DNA of 64,000 nucleotides from Peptostreptococcus stomatis DSM 17678. GTDB lineage: Bacteria > Bacillota > Clostridia > Peptostreptococcales > Peptostreptococcaceae. Shown here one piece after another: positions 1-8,409 of this stretch (its first letter is position 1; each line of letters begins with the position of its first letter). The notes under the pieces were generated by a model that had not been told where the DNA came from, made no database searches, and saw only the letters and a list, made by a program, of their open reading frames with translations. The stretch is taken from NCBI RefSeq assembly GCF_000147675.1, contig NZ_ADGQ01000057.1, positions 1 through 64,000 of the forward strand. Direction: 5' to 3'. Position numbers and translations under genes: made by a program.

Positions 1-196
1 ATGTCAAGACTAGTTCATAATTAATTGATATATTTTTATACAGACAGGTCTTGTATCAGGGCTAGGAAGATAATTTTTAATCAACTATCTTTAAATATAT
101 CCTCTAAAAAATGAAATAAAGTATTTTTCAAAAATAATATATAAAATGAAAATAACTAATTTGTTTTACCCTAGAAAAATAAATAATTTTTTACTG

Positions 197-225
197 TTGA
201 TTTTATATTTTTAATATGTTAAAAT
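197..225 (+). promoter_or_regulatory. Sigma-A promoter of the symporter gene
   Basis: A -35 box TTGATT (197-202) and a -10 box TAAAAT (220-225) are separated by 17 bp, with an extended TG two bases before the -10. Transcription would start near 232, about 50 bp before the symporter start codon. The rest of 1-196 is AT-rich and holds no gene that I can see. Confidence 0.65.
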
Positions 226-282
226 ATTAGCTGAGATTGGGTTTTCTTAGGAAACAAAAACAAATTAAATAGGGGGTAAAAA

Positions 283-1482
283 ATGGAAAAGAAAAAATTC
301 AAACTGGGTTTAGTTTCTAAGCTTATCATAGCCATTATAATCGGTATTGGCCTTGGTAGTGCAAGTTTTATACCAACAGGTTTATTGAGAGTTTTAATAA
401 CGCTAGCAAGCTTGTTTGGTGAATTTTTAAGCTTTATCATACCACTAATGATCATAGGTTTTGTCGTTAAGGGTATAGCAGAATTATCTGATGGAGCTGG
501 TAAATTATTGGGAATTACAGCAGCAACAGCATATTGTTCAACACTTGTTGCCGGAACAATAGCATTTTTCGTGGCTAGCAACTTCTTCCCAACATTTATT
601 ACAGCAGATCTTATTGAAAAGGTTAAGGGTAATGTTCCAGCACTTGAGACTTATTTCAAGATTAACCTTAAGCCAATGCTTGATGTTACAAGTGCAGTTG
701 TATTTGCCTTTATCATGGGTCTAAGCATTTCTTGGTTGAAGTCAAAGGGTAGGGGTAAGGTTCTATATGAAGCTTTTGATGATTTTGAAGCAATTATATC
801 TAGAATTTTAAGTACTATTATCATACCTTTACTACCAATGTTCATCTGTGGTAACTTCGCAAATATGGCGTATACAGGTGCAGTAGTAAGTGTTCTTTCT
901 ATATTCTGGAAGGTATTCTTGACTGTAATCGTATTACACCTATTATATGTGAGTGCTATGTTTATAGTTTCAGGTACATATGCTGGTAAGAATCCTTTTA
1001 GACTTATCAGAAACCAGGTTAATGGTTATGTTACAGCTATTGGTACTCAGTCATCAGCAGCTACTATACCAGTTAACCTTGAATGCGCAGCAAAGAATGG
1101 TGTGTCAGAAGATATTAGAAACTTTGTAGTGCCACTATGTGCTACAATTCATCTAGCAGGTTCTATGATCACTATCACTTCTTGTAGTGTTGCAGTTCTA
1201 CTAATGAACGGTTTACCATTTAGCTTTACGACTATATTTGGTTTTATAGCTATGTTGGGTATAGCAATGGTTGCAGCCCCAGGAGCTCCGGGTGGTGCCA
1301 TCATGTCAGCCCTACCATTCTTACCAATGGTTGGTATTACGTCTCAGGTAATGCAGCAGTTGATGATTACCCTATACCTTACTCAGGATAGTTTTGGTAC
1401 AGCTGCCAACGTATCCGGTGACAATGCCATTGCAGTATTTGTGGATAGGTTATATAGCAAAAAAATTAAAAAGAGTGCCTAG
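283..1482 (+). CDS. Dicarboxylate/amino acid:cation symporter (DAACS family)
   Basis: This 399-residue integral membrane protein looks like a sodium- or proton-coupled uptake carrier for dicarboxylates or amino acids of the SLC1/DAACS family. It has about eight hydrophobic segments. The re-entrant hairpin 1 serine motif appears as TQSSAATIP at about residues 255-263, the hairpin 2 glycine/proline stretch as AAPGAPGGA at 331-339, and the last-helix substrate/sodium motif as NVSGDN at 376-381. The ATG follows a GGGGG ribosome binding site by about seven bases. The gene stands alone between its own promoter and a strong terminator. The family is secure; the substrate (glutamate, aspartate, serine or C4-dicarboxylate) cannot be read from the sequence. 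Confidence 0.9.
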   Translation: MEKKKFKLGLVSKLIIAIIIGIGLGSASFIPTGLLRVLITLASLFGEFLSFIIPLMIIGFVVKGIAELSDGAGKLLGITAATAYCSTLVAGTIAFFVASNFFPTFITADLIEKVKGNVPALETYFKINLKPMLDVTSAVVFAFIMGLSISWLKSKGRGKVLYEAFDDFEAIISRILSTIIIPLLPMFICGNFANMAYTGAVVSVLSIFWKVFLTVIVLHLLYVSAMFIVSGTYAGKNPFRLIRNQVNGYVTAIGTQSSAATIPVNLECAAKNGVSEDIRNFVVPLCATIHLAGSMITITSCSVAVLLMNGLPFSFTTIFGFIAMLGIAMVAAPGAPGGAIMSALPFLPMVGITSQVMQQLMITLYLTQDSFGTAANVSGDNAIAVFVDRLYSKKIKKSA

Positions 1483-1504
1483 TATCTATTCAGGCTGAAA
1501 ATTT

Positions 1505-1548
1505 AAAACAGCATCTGGGAAGAAACTTCTTCTTAGGTGCTGTTTTTT
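1505..1548 (+). terminator. Rho-independent terminator after the symporter
   Basis: A nearly continuous 20-bp stem (1505-1524 with 1527-1546, three G-U pairs) begins AAAACAGCA and ends TGCTGTTTT. It runs into a T-rich tail on the plus strand. Confidence 0.9.
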
Positions 1549-1570
1549 ATACGTATATAATTAATAAATA

Positions 1571-1605
1571 AAAATAGGGGCTAGATTTTTGTAAACTAGG
1601 CCCCT
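1571..1605 (-). terminator. Terminator of the thrE-like operon
   Basis: Read on the minus strand, AGGGGCCTAG pairs with CTAGCCCCT (one bulged base) and is followed by ATTTTTATTT. It lies six bases past the stop codon of the second exporter gene. Confidence 0.85.
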
Positions 1606-1610
1606 TACTA

Positions 1611-2288
1611 TTAACCTAAATCCAGGTTATTATCTTTTGACTTCTTATCCAGGATAACATCCTGAGAACTATTTTTTTCCATCTTATCCAGGTCAGACTT
1701 CTTATAAGACTCAGTATCTATATTCAGGCTATTTAAGTGTTCGTTTAATTCATCCCTATCAAGGACGAACTGATTGCCAGTCCTGTTTTTTCCCAGGTTG
1801 ACCCAGTCAACATACCTGGCAGTATCATTCCTGGAGAAGGCTTTTTTCAACTGGTAAAGGTTGAATACCCTTGACAGTGAAGCTACTACAAGGATTCCCA
1901 GGGCTATACCAATGCTTACTATAACAGATTTAGTACCAATAGTTGCGGCCAGACCATACTTCTTAAACATAATCGAGTAGACAGTTTGGTAAAGGCCAAC
2001 ACCTGGTACCAGGGGTAGTATGCCGGGGATCACAAATAAAATAGCCGGCTGTTTAAGTCTTCTTGCAAGAATTTCCGAGCATAGAGATATGACTGCCGCA
2101 GCTGTAAAAGAGTATATCATAGGGTTTTCATAATTGAAGACACCTAGTACATAAACTAGCCAGCCAAGGGCTCCTATAGGGGCTGTCCATAACAATAACT
2201 TTGGCTGGACGTTGAAAAAAATGGCAAAGCCACAAGTTGCAAGACCTGCGAAAATAAAGTGTTGCCATAGGGGTACTTGAGTTATCAT
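1611..2288 (-). CDS. Threonine/serine exporter family protein, ThrE_2-like membrane subunit
   Basis: This 225-residue protein corresponds to the second (DUF3815/ThrE_2) half of ThrE-type amino acid exporters. It has four to five hydrophobic segments, including a VIPGILPLVPGVGLY loop typical of the family, and a polar C-terminal tail of about 70 residues rich in Lys, Asp and Ser. I chose the ATG at 2286-2288 because AGGAGG lies eight bases upstream; a GTG nine bases earlier overlaps that site and is unlikely. The stop codon of the upstream partner is one base before this ATG, so the two are translationally coupled. The two presumably form one exporter; the exported amino acid is inferred from the family name only. 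Confidence 0.85.
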   Translation of the reverse strand: MITQVPLWQHFIFAGLATCGFAIFFNVQPKLLLWTAPIGALGWLVYVLGVFNYENPMIYSFTAAAVISLCSEILARRLKQPAILFVIPGILPLVPGVGLYQTVYSIMFKKYGLAATIGTKSVIVSIGIALGILVVASLSRVFNLYQLKKAFSRNDTARYVDWVNLGKNRTGNQFVLDRDELNEHLNSLNIDTESYKKSDLDKMEKNSSQDVILDKKSKDNNLDLG

Positions 2289-2289
2289 C

Positions 2290-3066
2290 CTATACACCTC
2301 CTATTCCTATTACCAGGGCCACACCAGAGGCTATGGCTGCCAAGATAATAAAGACCTCAAATATCCTTGCCGCACCCGACATAAGACTTCCTGATATAAG
2401 GTCTCTCATGCATTTTATAAAGGCCACTCCGGGTAGTAGGGGCATTATAGACCCTACTATAAGTGATGATGCATCAGGTATCATACCTAGTTTGTGGAGT
2501 ATTACCCCGCAAATTGTGATAACTGAAGATGATAACATAGTAGCAAACATACTGATAGAACTGTATTTTAGGGTACTATCATATACAAAGGTTGCCAGTA
2601 TAGACGTTAGGACAGTTAATAAAAATGTCGACATCTGGTTACCACCTAAAACAGCGGCACATCCAGCAGACCCAATACCTGTACCAAGTAGGTAGACCCA
2701 CCTTGGATAGGTTTTAAGTTTGTCTATTTCATGTAATTTTTCTATTTCTTCTTCAATATCAGGATCAACCATATTTACAAATTCCCTAGAAAAATTATTC
2801 AAGAGGGAGACCTTATTTAGGTTTATTCCCCTACTATCTATGGTTTTCATAAAGCATAGACCATCGAACTTGTCATCAGATATTATAATTACCGTTGGAG
2901 TACTAAAACAGTTGATATGATTATAGCCCCTTGATTTACAAATCCTAAGGACGCTATCCTCAACCCTATAGGTTTCTGCCCCGTTTTTTACCAGGAGTTC
3001 ACCCAGGAAGAGGGCAAGCTTGATGGTTTGCTTCTTATATTCCTTGTCTTCAAGCCTATTTTTCAA
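2290..3066 (-). CDS. Threonine/serine exporter family protein, ThrE N-terminal-type subunit (DUF1212)
   Basis: This 258-residue protein matches the first half of ThrE exporters (DUF1212, PF06738). Residues 1-115 form a soluble domain with the family signature LLVKNGAETYRVED near residues 20-35. Several membrane helices follow, with a second VGSIMPLLPGVAF motif near residue 200. It starts with TTG at 3064-3066, supported by GGAGGT six bases upstream and the absence of a better start. It is the first gene of a two-gene minus-strand operon. In actinobacterial ThrE both halves are one protein; here they are split, as in many Firmicutes. Confidence 0.85.
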   Translation of the reverse strand: MKNRLEDKEYKKQTIKLALFLGELLVKNGAETYRVEDSVLRICKSRGYNHINCFSTPTVIIISDDKFDGLCFMKTIDSRGINLNKVSLLNNFSREFVNMVDPDIEEEIEKLHEIDKLKTYPRWVYLLGTGIGSAGCAAVLGGNQMSTFLLTVLTSILATFVYDSTLKYSSISMFATMLSSSVITICGVILHKLGMIPDASSLIVGSIMPLLPGVAFIKCMRDLISGSLMSGAARIFEVFIILAAIASGVALVIGIGGV

Positions 3067-3103
3067 GTTATTACCTCCAATCTATATTCTATTTAACATA
3101 GTT

Positions 3104-3112
3104 AGTATAACA
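3104..3112 (-). promoter_or_regulatory. Extended -10 promoter for the thrE-like operon
   Basis: On the minus strand TGTTATACT forms an extended -10 (TGn followed by TATACT), about 40 bp upstream of the TTG start. I do not see a good -35 box, which extended -10 promoters can lack. Confidence 0.4.
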
Positions 3113-3227
3113 CAAAAGTAAAAATCTGTATTGTATTTTGGAATTATTGAAAATAAAAGATGAAATATAAGCCTATCTTAGAAAAATGAGCCTATTGGGA
3201 TATATACTGGAGCTTTATGGACTAAAT

Positions 3228-3257
3228 TTGCATTAATTAAGGATTATATGTTAAAAT
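3228..3257 (+). promoter_or_regulatory. Promoter of the first CWB2 protein gene
   Basis: TTGCAT (3228-3233) and TAAAAT (3252-3257) are 18 bp apart with an extended TG. The core TATGTTAAAATAT is identical to the promoter at 215-227. Just downstream an AT-only inverted repeat (3253-3263 with 3272-3282) overlaps the likely transcription start. The remaining 3067-3388 spacer shows nothing else firm. Confidence 0.55.
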
Positions 3258-3388
3258 ATAAAAAAATATGGTTTTATATTTTTAAGCTAAAGTCAATATT
3301 CCTATAGTAATATCGACATGGAACCATATAAATAGCTACAGGTATATAAAAAATACAGAATATGTAGTTAATAAGGAGGTATTTAAAA

Positions 3389-4855
3389 ATGAATAGAAAG
3401 ATATCGATGGTACTTACCCTGTCTATGCTTGTAAATGTCTTGGCATATGCTGGTAGTTTAGCCTTTGCAGAGTCAAGTGAGGTGGTAGATGGCCAATCAA
3501 ACTTGGTGGCTGAAGAAATCATATCAAGTGACAACCTTAAAAGAGAGGATGTAACTACTAGCCTGGCAAAAGATAATAAGGATACTGTGGCAAATTCAGC
3601 TGTCCAGCTAGAAAATCTGGCTGATGTAAAGTCAAAGATTGAGGCTGATGCCAAGGTTGCGATTGAATTGCCGACTAAAATACAGCTAGGTCAAAGTGTA
3701 ATCAGTGGTAAGTTAGTCAGGGGTATAGGTGTATCTGTATACACACTTACAGACAAGGAGTTTACAGACAAGAAATTTGTGCCTACTTCAGATGCCCTGA
3801 TTTCAAATCCTAAATACAATGTTAATACTCAGGATGGGAAGTTTAGTTTAACTATAAACACTGCAAACTTAAAGGCAGGCAACCACCTAGCCTTATGTAT
3901 ATACTATTCCCTAAGGGAGTCAGATGGTAAGATAGTTAACAAGAGTTTCTTTATAAATGCAACTTATGGAGATGCAGCTACGCCTAATCCACAGCCAGAT
4001 CCATCACAGCCGACTAATGAGAAGAGAATTAGTGGTAATGATAGGTTCGCTACAAATCTTGCGTCGGTAAAGAAAACTTTTAAGTCAAGTCAAACAGTAG
4101 TAGTAGCCTCAGGAAATAGCTTTGCAGATCCGCTTGCTGCAGGTCCACTGGCTATGAAGTACAATGCACCGATCATATTTTCTGATAAGGGTGGCCTAAA
4201 GGAAGAGGCAGTTAAGCTGATTAAGGACCTAGGAGCTACTAATATAATAATAGTTGGTGGCCTAAACTCAGTTCCAGCCAGTGTAGTGTCACAGCTACCA
4301 GGCCTAAATGTTAGAAGGATATCTGGTAGTGACAGGTATGAGACTTCTGCTAAGTTAGTAAAGGAATTTGGCTCATCTAGGCATATCGTATTCACTGATG
4401 GTAGAAAGTTTGCAGATGCCCTTTCAGCAACACCACTTGCAAAGAAGTTAAATTCACCAATCCTATTGGTCAACAGCCTAGACAAGTTGCCTAAGAATTT
4501 AGCAATATATAGGGATGCCTATATAATAGGTGGGAAAAATTCAGTAGGACTTGATATAGAGAATAGGCTAAAGTCTGTAAAGGGAGACAAGGTATACAGG
4601 ATATTCGGGCAGGATAGGGAATCTACATCAAACCAGGTTGCCCAAGTATTGAAATATAATGAAAACATACTGGCTAATGGTAGTAGTTTCGCAGATGCCC
4701 TAAGTGCAGTCAACCTATTAAACAACGGTGGTAAAAACCTACTACTTGTTAAGAAGAATTCAATATCAAGGGATAATAAAGAACTTACTCTTAATAAGAC
4801 TAACTATATCATAGGTGGATATAATACGGTGTCAAAAACCATACTTGGTTATTAA
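3389..4855 (+). CDS. Secreted cell wall-binding protein with three CWB2 repeats
   Basis: This 488-residue surface protein has a signal peptide (residues 1-27, positive start, hydrophobic core, cleavage likely after AFA). A charged, probably disordered stretch follows to about 90, then a beta-rich unique domain at about 90-193, a Pro-rich linker (TPNPQPDPSQPTN) and three CWB2 repeats at about 212-305, 309-395 and 403-488. Each repeat opens with an R-I-(S/F)-G-x-D-R motif. In Clostridioides difficile, three CWB2 repeats form a trimer-like module that binds anionic wall polymer; I infer the same anchoring here. The role of the unique domain is unknown. The ATG has AAGGAGG at the right distance. 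It appears monocistronic. Confidence 0.88.
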   Translation: MNRKISMVLTLSMLVNVLAYAGSLAFAESSEVVDGQSNLVAEEIISSDNLKREDVTTSLAKDNKDTVANSAVQLENLADVKSKIEADAKVAIELPTKIQLGQSVISGKLVRGIGVSVYTLTDKEFTDKKFVPTSDALISNPKYNVNTQDGKFSLTINTANLKAGNHLALCIYYSLRESDGKIVNKSFFINATYGDAATPNPQPDPSQPTNEKRISGNDRFATNLASVKKTFKSSQTVVVASGNSFADPLAAGPLAMKYNAPIIFSDKGGLKEEAVKLIKDLGATNIIIVGGLNSVPASVVSQLPGLNVRRISGSDRYETSAKLVKEFGSSRHIVFTDGRKFADALSATPLAKKLNSPILLVNSLDKLPKNLAIYRDAYIIGGKNSVGLDIENRLKSVKGDKVYRIFGQDRESTSNQVAQVLKYNENILANGSSFADALSAVNLLNNGGKNLLLVKKNSISRDNKELTLNKTNYIIGGYNTVSKTILGY

Positions 4856-4857
4856 TG

Positions 4858-4908
4858 GGTAAAGTTTAATAAAAGTAAACTTACGGACATAATTTATTAA
4901 ACTTGACC
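4858..4908. promoter_or_regulatory. Operator-like inverted repeat related to the pot operator
   Basis: GGTAAAGTTTAATAAA (4858-4873) faces TTTATTAAACTTGACC (4893-4908) with one mismatch. Nested inside the first arm is a smaller perfect repeat, AAGTTTA-7-TAAACTT (4862-4882). The core GTTTAATAAAAGTAA differs by one base from the half-sites at 5026-5060. There is no T-tract, so it is not a good terminator. A second binding site for the same regulator is the likelier reading. Confidence 0.5.
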
Positions 4909-4933
4909 AATAAAAAATAGAATAGAATTATTG

Positions 4934-4998
4934 AAATCAATGCTTTTTACAGTAGATATAAAAAATATGAAAATTATAAAAAAGCATTGATTTTTTTT
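4934..4998 (+). terminator. Terminator after the first CWB2 gene
   Basis: AAATCAATGCTTTTT (4934-4948) pairs perfectly with AAAAAGCATTGATTT (4979-4993), with a 30-base AT-rich loop, and runs into eight T residues. Its right arm overlaps the -35 box of the next promoter. Confidence 0.7.
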
Positions 4999-5015
4999 GT
5001 GCTTTTATATATAAT
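4987..5015 (+). promoter_or_regulatory. Promoter of the puuR-like/pot operon
   Basis: TTGATT (4987-4992) and a consensus TATAAT (5010-5015) are exactly 17 bp apart. The predicted start near 5022 lies immediately before the inverted repeat at 5026-5060. Confidence 0.75.
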
Positions 5016-5025
5016 TATCTAGTGT

Positions 5026-5060
5026 TTACTTTTAATAAACTTAGAGTTTATTAAAAGTAA
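5026..5060. promoter_or_regulatory. Perfect inverted-repeat operator of the polyamine operon
   Basis: TTACTTTTAATAAAC (5026-5040), a five-base spacer TTAGA, then GTTTATTAAAAGTAA (5046-5060) form a perfect 15-bp inverted repeat. It covers about +5 to +39 of the transcript, a position suited to repression. The likely ligand is the HTH protein encoded directly downstream; this is inference from position. Confidence 0.65.
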
Positions 5061-5110
5061 GGAAATTATGGGGATTTATATAAAAAAGACAATTTAGAAT
5101 GGAGGATAAG

Positions 5111-5650
5111 ATGGAGATCGGTGAAAAGTTGAGACGATTAAGAACAGAAAAACAACTGACCCAGGAGGAATTGGCAAATCGTTGCGAATTATCCAAGGGC
5201 TTTATATCGCAGTTGGAGAATGATTTAACATCACCATCAATTGCTACCCTTATAGATATATTGGAAATACTAGGAACAAACTTGAGAGACTTCTTTGCAG
5301 ATGAGGTAAATGAAAAAGTTACCTTTGCTGAGGATGATATGTTTGAAACCTATGATGAGGATCTAGGCTACCAGTTTAAGTGGTTGGTACCAAACTCACA
5401 AAAGTATGATATGGAGCCAGTCTTGGTAAATATAGAACCGGGTGGTTCTTACAAGGAAGAGAAGCCACATGAAGGTGAGGAATTTGGATTTGTTTTAAAG
5501 GGGACTATATACCTACATATGGGCAACAAAAAATACAGGGTCAAGAAGGGCGAGAGTTTTTACTACCAGGCAAGAGAGACCCATTCAATAAGCAATGAAG
5601 GTAAGACACCTGCCAGCCTAATCTGGGTAAGTTGTCCGCCTTCCTTTTAA
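5111..5650 (+). CDS. XRE-family transcriptional regulator with C-terminal cupin domain (PuuR-like)
   Basis: This 179-residue protein combines an N-terminal helix-turn-helix of the Cro/CI type (about residues 5-60; LTQEELANRCELSKGFISQLE is split across helices 2 and 3) with a C-terminal cupin barrel (about 105-175, including EEFGFVLKGTIYL and GESFYYQARETHS). Such XRE-cupin proteins often control polyamine or amino acid uptake; E. coli PuuR represses putrescine genes. It is the first gene of an operon with potABCD, so a polyamine-responsive repressor is likely. The ATG at 5111 has GGAGG five bases upstream; an in-frame ATG at 5099 lies before that site and is rejected. The operator at 5026-5060 suggests autoregulation. 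Confidence 0.85.
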   Translation: MEIGEKLRRLRTEKQLTQEELANRCELSKGFISQLENDLTSPSIATLIDILEILGTNLRDFFADEVNEKVTFAEDDMFETYDEDLGYQFKWLVPNSQKYDMEPVLVNIEPGGSYKEEKPHEGEEFGFVLKGTIYLHMGNKKYRVKKGESFYYQARETHSISNEGKTPASLIWVSCPPSF

Positions 5651-5672
5651 AATATTATAGGGGGTGTATTTA

Positions 5673-6716
5673 TTGGAAAATAAGCTAATAGAACTAAATA
5701 ATATATCAAAGAAATTTAATGACAATACTATATTGGACAAGTTTAACCTAACTGTAAACGAAAATGAATTTTTGACCCTGCTAGGGCCGAGTGGATGTGG
5801 CAAGACTACCCTTCTAAGGATTATAGCAGGTTTTGAATTTGCTGATGAAGGAGATGTATTCTTCGGAGGATATAGGGTAAATAGTGTTCCCGCCTACCAG
5901 AGAAATATAAATACGGTCTTTCAAAAGTATGCCTTGTTCCCACACATGGATGTCTTTGAGAATATAGCCTTTGGTCTAAAGATTAAGAAGATGGATCCAA
6001 TCACTATAGAGGAAAAGGTAAAGAGTATGTTGGCCCTTGTTTCCCTGCAGGGCTTTGAGCATAGGAAGATATCTTCATTATCAGGTGGACAGCAACAGAG
6101 GGTAGCCATAGCCAGGGCCCTGGTTAATGAACCCAAGGTACTCCTTCTTGACGAGCCACTTGGAGCCTTAGACCTAAAGCTAAGGCAGGAAATGCAGGTT
6201 GAGTTAAAGAAGATTCAAAAGAAGCTGGGAATTACCTTTATATTTGTAACCCATGACCAGGAAGAAGCCTTGAGTATGAGTGACACAATAGTTGTCCTTG
6301 ACAAGGGGGTAATCCAGCAGATAGGTAGCCCTATTGATATCTATAATGAGCCTGAAAATGCCTTTGTAGCCAACTTCATCGGTGAATCTAATATCATAGA
6401 TGGTATCATGCACGATGACTTTGATGTTGAATTTTCATCCAGACGTTTTGTCTGTGTAGACAAGGGCTTTGAAAAGGGAGAAAATGTAGACGTAGTTGTC
6501 AGGCCTGAGGATATCATCATGACTAGTGCCGAGGATGGTATGCTAAGGGGTATAGTGAGGTCTTCCGTCTTTAAGGGAGTCCACTATGAGCTGGAAGTAG
6601 AAGAAAGTGGTAGGTTATGGCTTCTACAAAATACCAAGACAGCCCCTATAGGAAGTGAATTGGGCATGGTTATAAACCCTGAAGACATTCATATCATGCA
6701 TAAGGGGGACCTATAA
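5673..6716 (+). CDS. potA: Spermidine/putrescine ABC transporter ATP-binding protein PotA
   Basis: This 347-residue ATPase energises polyamine import from the cytoplasmic face of PotBC. It carries Walker [10 protein letters not shown], the Q-loop ([10 protein letters not shown], typical of the PotA/MalK group), the signature [15 protein letters not shown], Walker [12 protein letters not shown] and the H-loop [14 protein letters not shown]-terminal TOBE-type domain covers roughly residues 240-347. I prefer the TTG at 5673, which has AGGGGGT seven bases upstream, over a GTG at 5664 that overlaps that site. The gene is second in the operon, 22 bp after the regulator, and is followed two bases later by potB. 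Confidence 0.93.
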   Translation: MENKLIELNNISKKFNDNTILDKFNLTVNENEFLTLLGPSGCGKTTLLRIIAGFEFADEGDVFFGGYRVNSVPAYQRNINTVFQKYALFPHMDVFENIAFGLKIKKMDPITIEEKVKSMLALVSLQGFEHRKISSLSGGQQQRVAIARALVNEPKVLLLDEPLGALDLKLRQEMQVELKKIQKKLGITFIFVTHDQEEALSMSDTIVVLDKGVIQQIGSPIDIYNEPENAFVANFIGESNIIDGIMHDDFDVEFSSRRFVCVDKGFEKGENVDVVVRPEDIIMTSAEDGMLRGIVRSSVFKGVHYELEVEESGRLWLLQNTKTAPIGSELGMVINPEDIHIMHKGDL

Positions 6717-6718
6717 TT

Positions 6719-7585
6719 ATGAAGAAGATTAGGAATAGAGCAAATACTATAGTTGAACAAAAAGAAACTAGGCTGGCATATCCCTATGCCCTATGGTCAC
6801 TAATATTTATAGTCGTACCTCTCTTATTAATAGTTTATTATTCTTTTACTAGAAAGACAGATGATGGGGGTATACTATTCACCCTTGAAAATTATAGGCA
6901 GGCCTTTGACCCATTATTTTTAAAGGTTTTCACTAGGTCATTTGTACTTGCAGGTATAGCTACGTTTTTGTGTGTAATCATAGGTTATCCTGTGGCCTAC
7001 ATAATATCCAAGGCTAAAATTAGTAGGAGGGACTCTTTAATCCTCCTGTTTATCCTACCTATGTGGATGAATTTCCTGCTTAGGACATATGCCTGGATAG
7101 CAATTTTGGGGAAAAATGGCTTATTAAATTCCCTATTAGGATTTTTTGGACTTACGCCAAATTCAATCCTATATACAAGTGCAGCAGTCTTGCTGGGGAT
7201 GATATACAACTTCCTACCTTATATGGTTTTACCGATATATACCTCACTACAAAAGTTGGATGAAGACCTGGTAAATGCAGCCAGGGACCTAGGGGCCAAT
7301 ACGGTAACAGTCTTTAGGAAGGTTATCTTTCCACTTAGCATACCAGGAGTAATGAGTGGTGTGACGATGGTATTCATGCCATGTGTGACTACATTTGCCA
7401 TTTCCAGACTACTGGGTGGTGGCAAGACTATGCTGGTAGGAGACTTGATAGAGCAGCAGTTTACTACAGTTGGTGATTGGAACCTGGGTTCATCAATATC
7501 CATGGTTATGATGGTTATAATACTGATTTCTATGGCCTTTATGAATAAGGTTGATAAGGATGAAAGACAAGGAGGTAAGGTATAA
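6719..7585 (+). CDS. potB: Spermidine/putrescine ABC transporter permease PotB
   Basis: This 288-residue inner membrane permease has about six transmembrane segments. The binding-protein-dependent transport EAA loop appears as DLVNAARDLGANTVTVFRKVIFPLS near residues 180-205, split here by family convention into helix and turn, where PotA docks. The ATG is two bases after the potA stop, preceded by GGGGG. The stop TAA overlaps the potC ATG by one base (TAATG), which indicates coupled translation of the two permease halves. Confidence 0.93.
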   Translation: MKKIRNRANTIVEQKETRLAYPYALWSLIFIVVPLLLIVYYSFTRKTDDGGILFTLENYRQAFDPLFLKVFTRSFVLAGIATFLCVIIGYPVAYIISKAKISRRDSLILLFILPMWMNFLLRTYAWIAILGKNGLLNSLLGFFGLTPNSILYTSAAVLLGMIYNFLPYMVLPIYTSLQKLDEDLVNAARDLGANTVTVFRKVIFPLSIPGVMSGVTMVFMPCVTTFAISRLLGGGKTMLVGDLIEQQFTTVGDWNLGSSISMVMMVIILISMAFMNKVDKDERQGGKV

Positions 7586-8391
7586 TGCAGAGACGAAATT
7601 TAATATCCAAACTATGCTCGAATATCTACCTGTTGCTAATATTTGTATTTTTATATGCACCTATACTAGCCCTTGTTATCTTTTCCTTTAATGATTCAAA
7701 GTCTATGGGCGTTCTGAATGGCTTTACTATGAGGTGGTATATAGCCCTATTTAAGAATGAAACTATACTAACAGCACTTTATTACACTGTGAGTATCGCT
7801 ATTTTGGCATCTGTCATATCAACTATCTTTGGTACTATAACATCCATAGGTATATTTAAGTTGAGGGGCAAGGCCAAGGCCACCATCCTGAATATTAACT
7901 ATTTACCAGTTTTAAATACAGATATAGTAACGGGTGTAGCAATAATGAGTCTATTTACATTTTTCGAGATGAACTTTGGTTTCAAGACCATGTTGCTATC
8001 TCATATAATGTTCTGTACCCCATATGTAATCTTATCTGTCTTGCCAAAGTTAAGGCAGTTACCCGACAATGTAGAAGAGGCAGCCCTGGACTTAGGAGCA
8101 ACACCATGGTTGGCTATCAGAAAAATTGTCATACCACAAATCAAGCCAGGAATAGTATCAGGATTTTTAATGGCCTTCACAATGTCGATTGATGACTTCA
8201 TAATATCTTTCTTTAATACGGGAAATGGGGTTAGCAACTTGTCTATTGAGGTCTACGGTATGGCTAGGCGTGGTATCAAGCCTGAAATAAACGCCCTATC
8301 AAGCCTGATGTTTATAACAGTACTGGTACTTTTGATATTGGCCAATAGGAAGGATTCTATAATCAAGAATTCAGCCTTAGGTAAGGCATAG
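7585..8391 (+). CDS. potC: Spermidine/putrescine ABC transporter permease PotC
   Basis: This 268-residue permease is the partner of PotB in the channel. It has six hydrophobic segments and a clear EAA loop (EEAALDLGATPWLAIRKIV, about residues 165-185). Its length equals that of characterised PotC proteins. The ATG shares one base with the potB stop codon. It is the fourth gene of the regulator-potABCD operon and is followed 18 bp later by potD. Confidence 0.93.
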   Translation: MQRRNLISKLCSNIYLLLIFVFLYAPILALVIFSFNDSKSMGVLNGFTMRWYIALFKNETILTALYYTVSIAILASVISTIFGTITSIGIFKLRGKAKATILNINYLPVLNTDIVTGVAIMSLFTFFEMNFGFKTMLLSHIMFCTPYVILSVLPKLRQLPDNVEEAALDLGATPWLAIRKIVIPQIKPGIVSGFLMAFTMSIDDFIISFFNTGNGVSNLSIEVYGMARRGIKPEINALSSLMFITVLVLLILANRKDSIIKNSALGKA

Positions 8392-8409
8392 GTCAGGGGG
8401 TAGATAGAA

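Noticed and set aside
1611-3066. The two ThrE-like genes considered as a frameshifted single exporter gene.
   Set aside because: Each has its own ribosome binding site and start, and the split form is common in Firmicutes.
4934-4998. The AAATCAATGCTTTTT dyad considered as a further regulator site of the pot operon.
   Set aside because: Its T-run and position behind the CWB2 gene make it a terminator, and its sequence is unrelated to the GTTTAWTAAAAGTAA motif.
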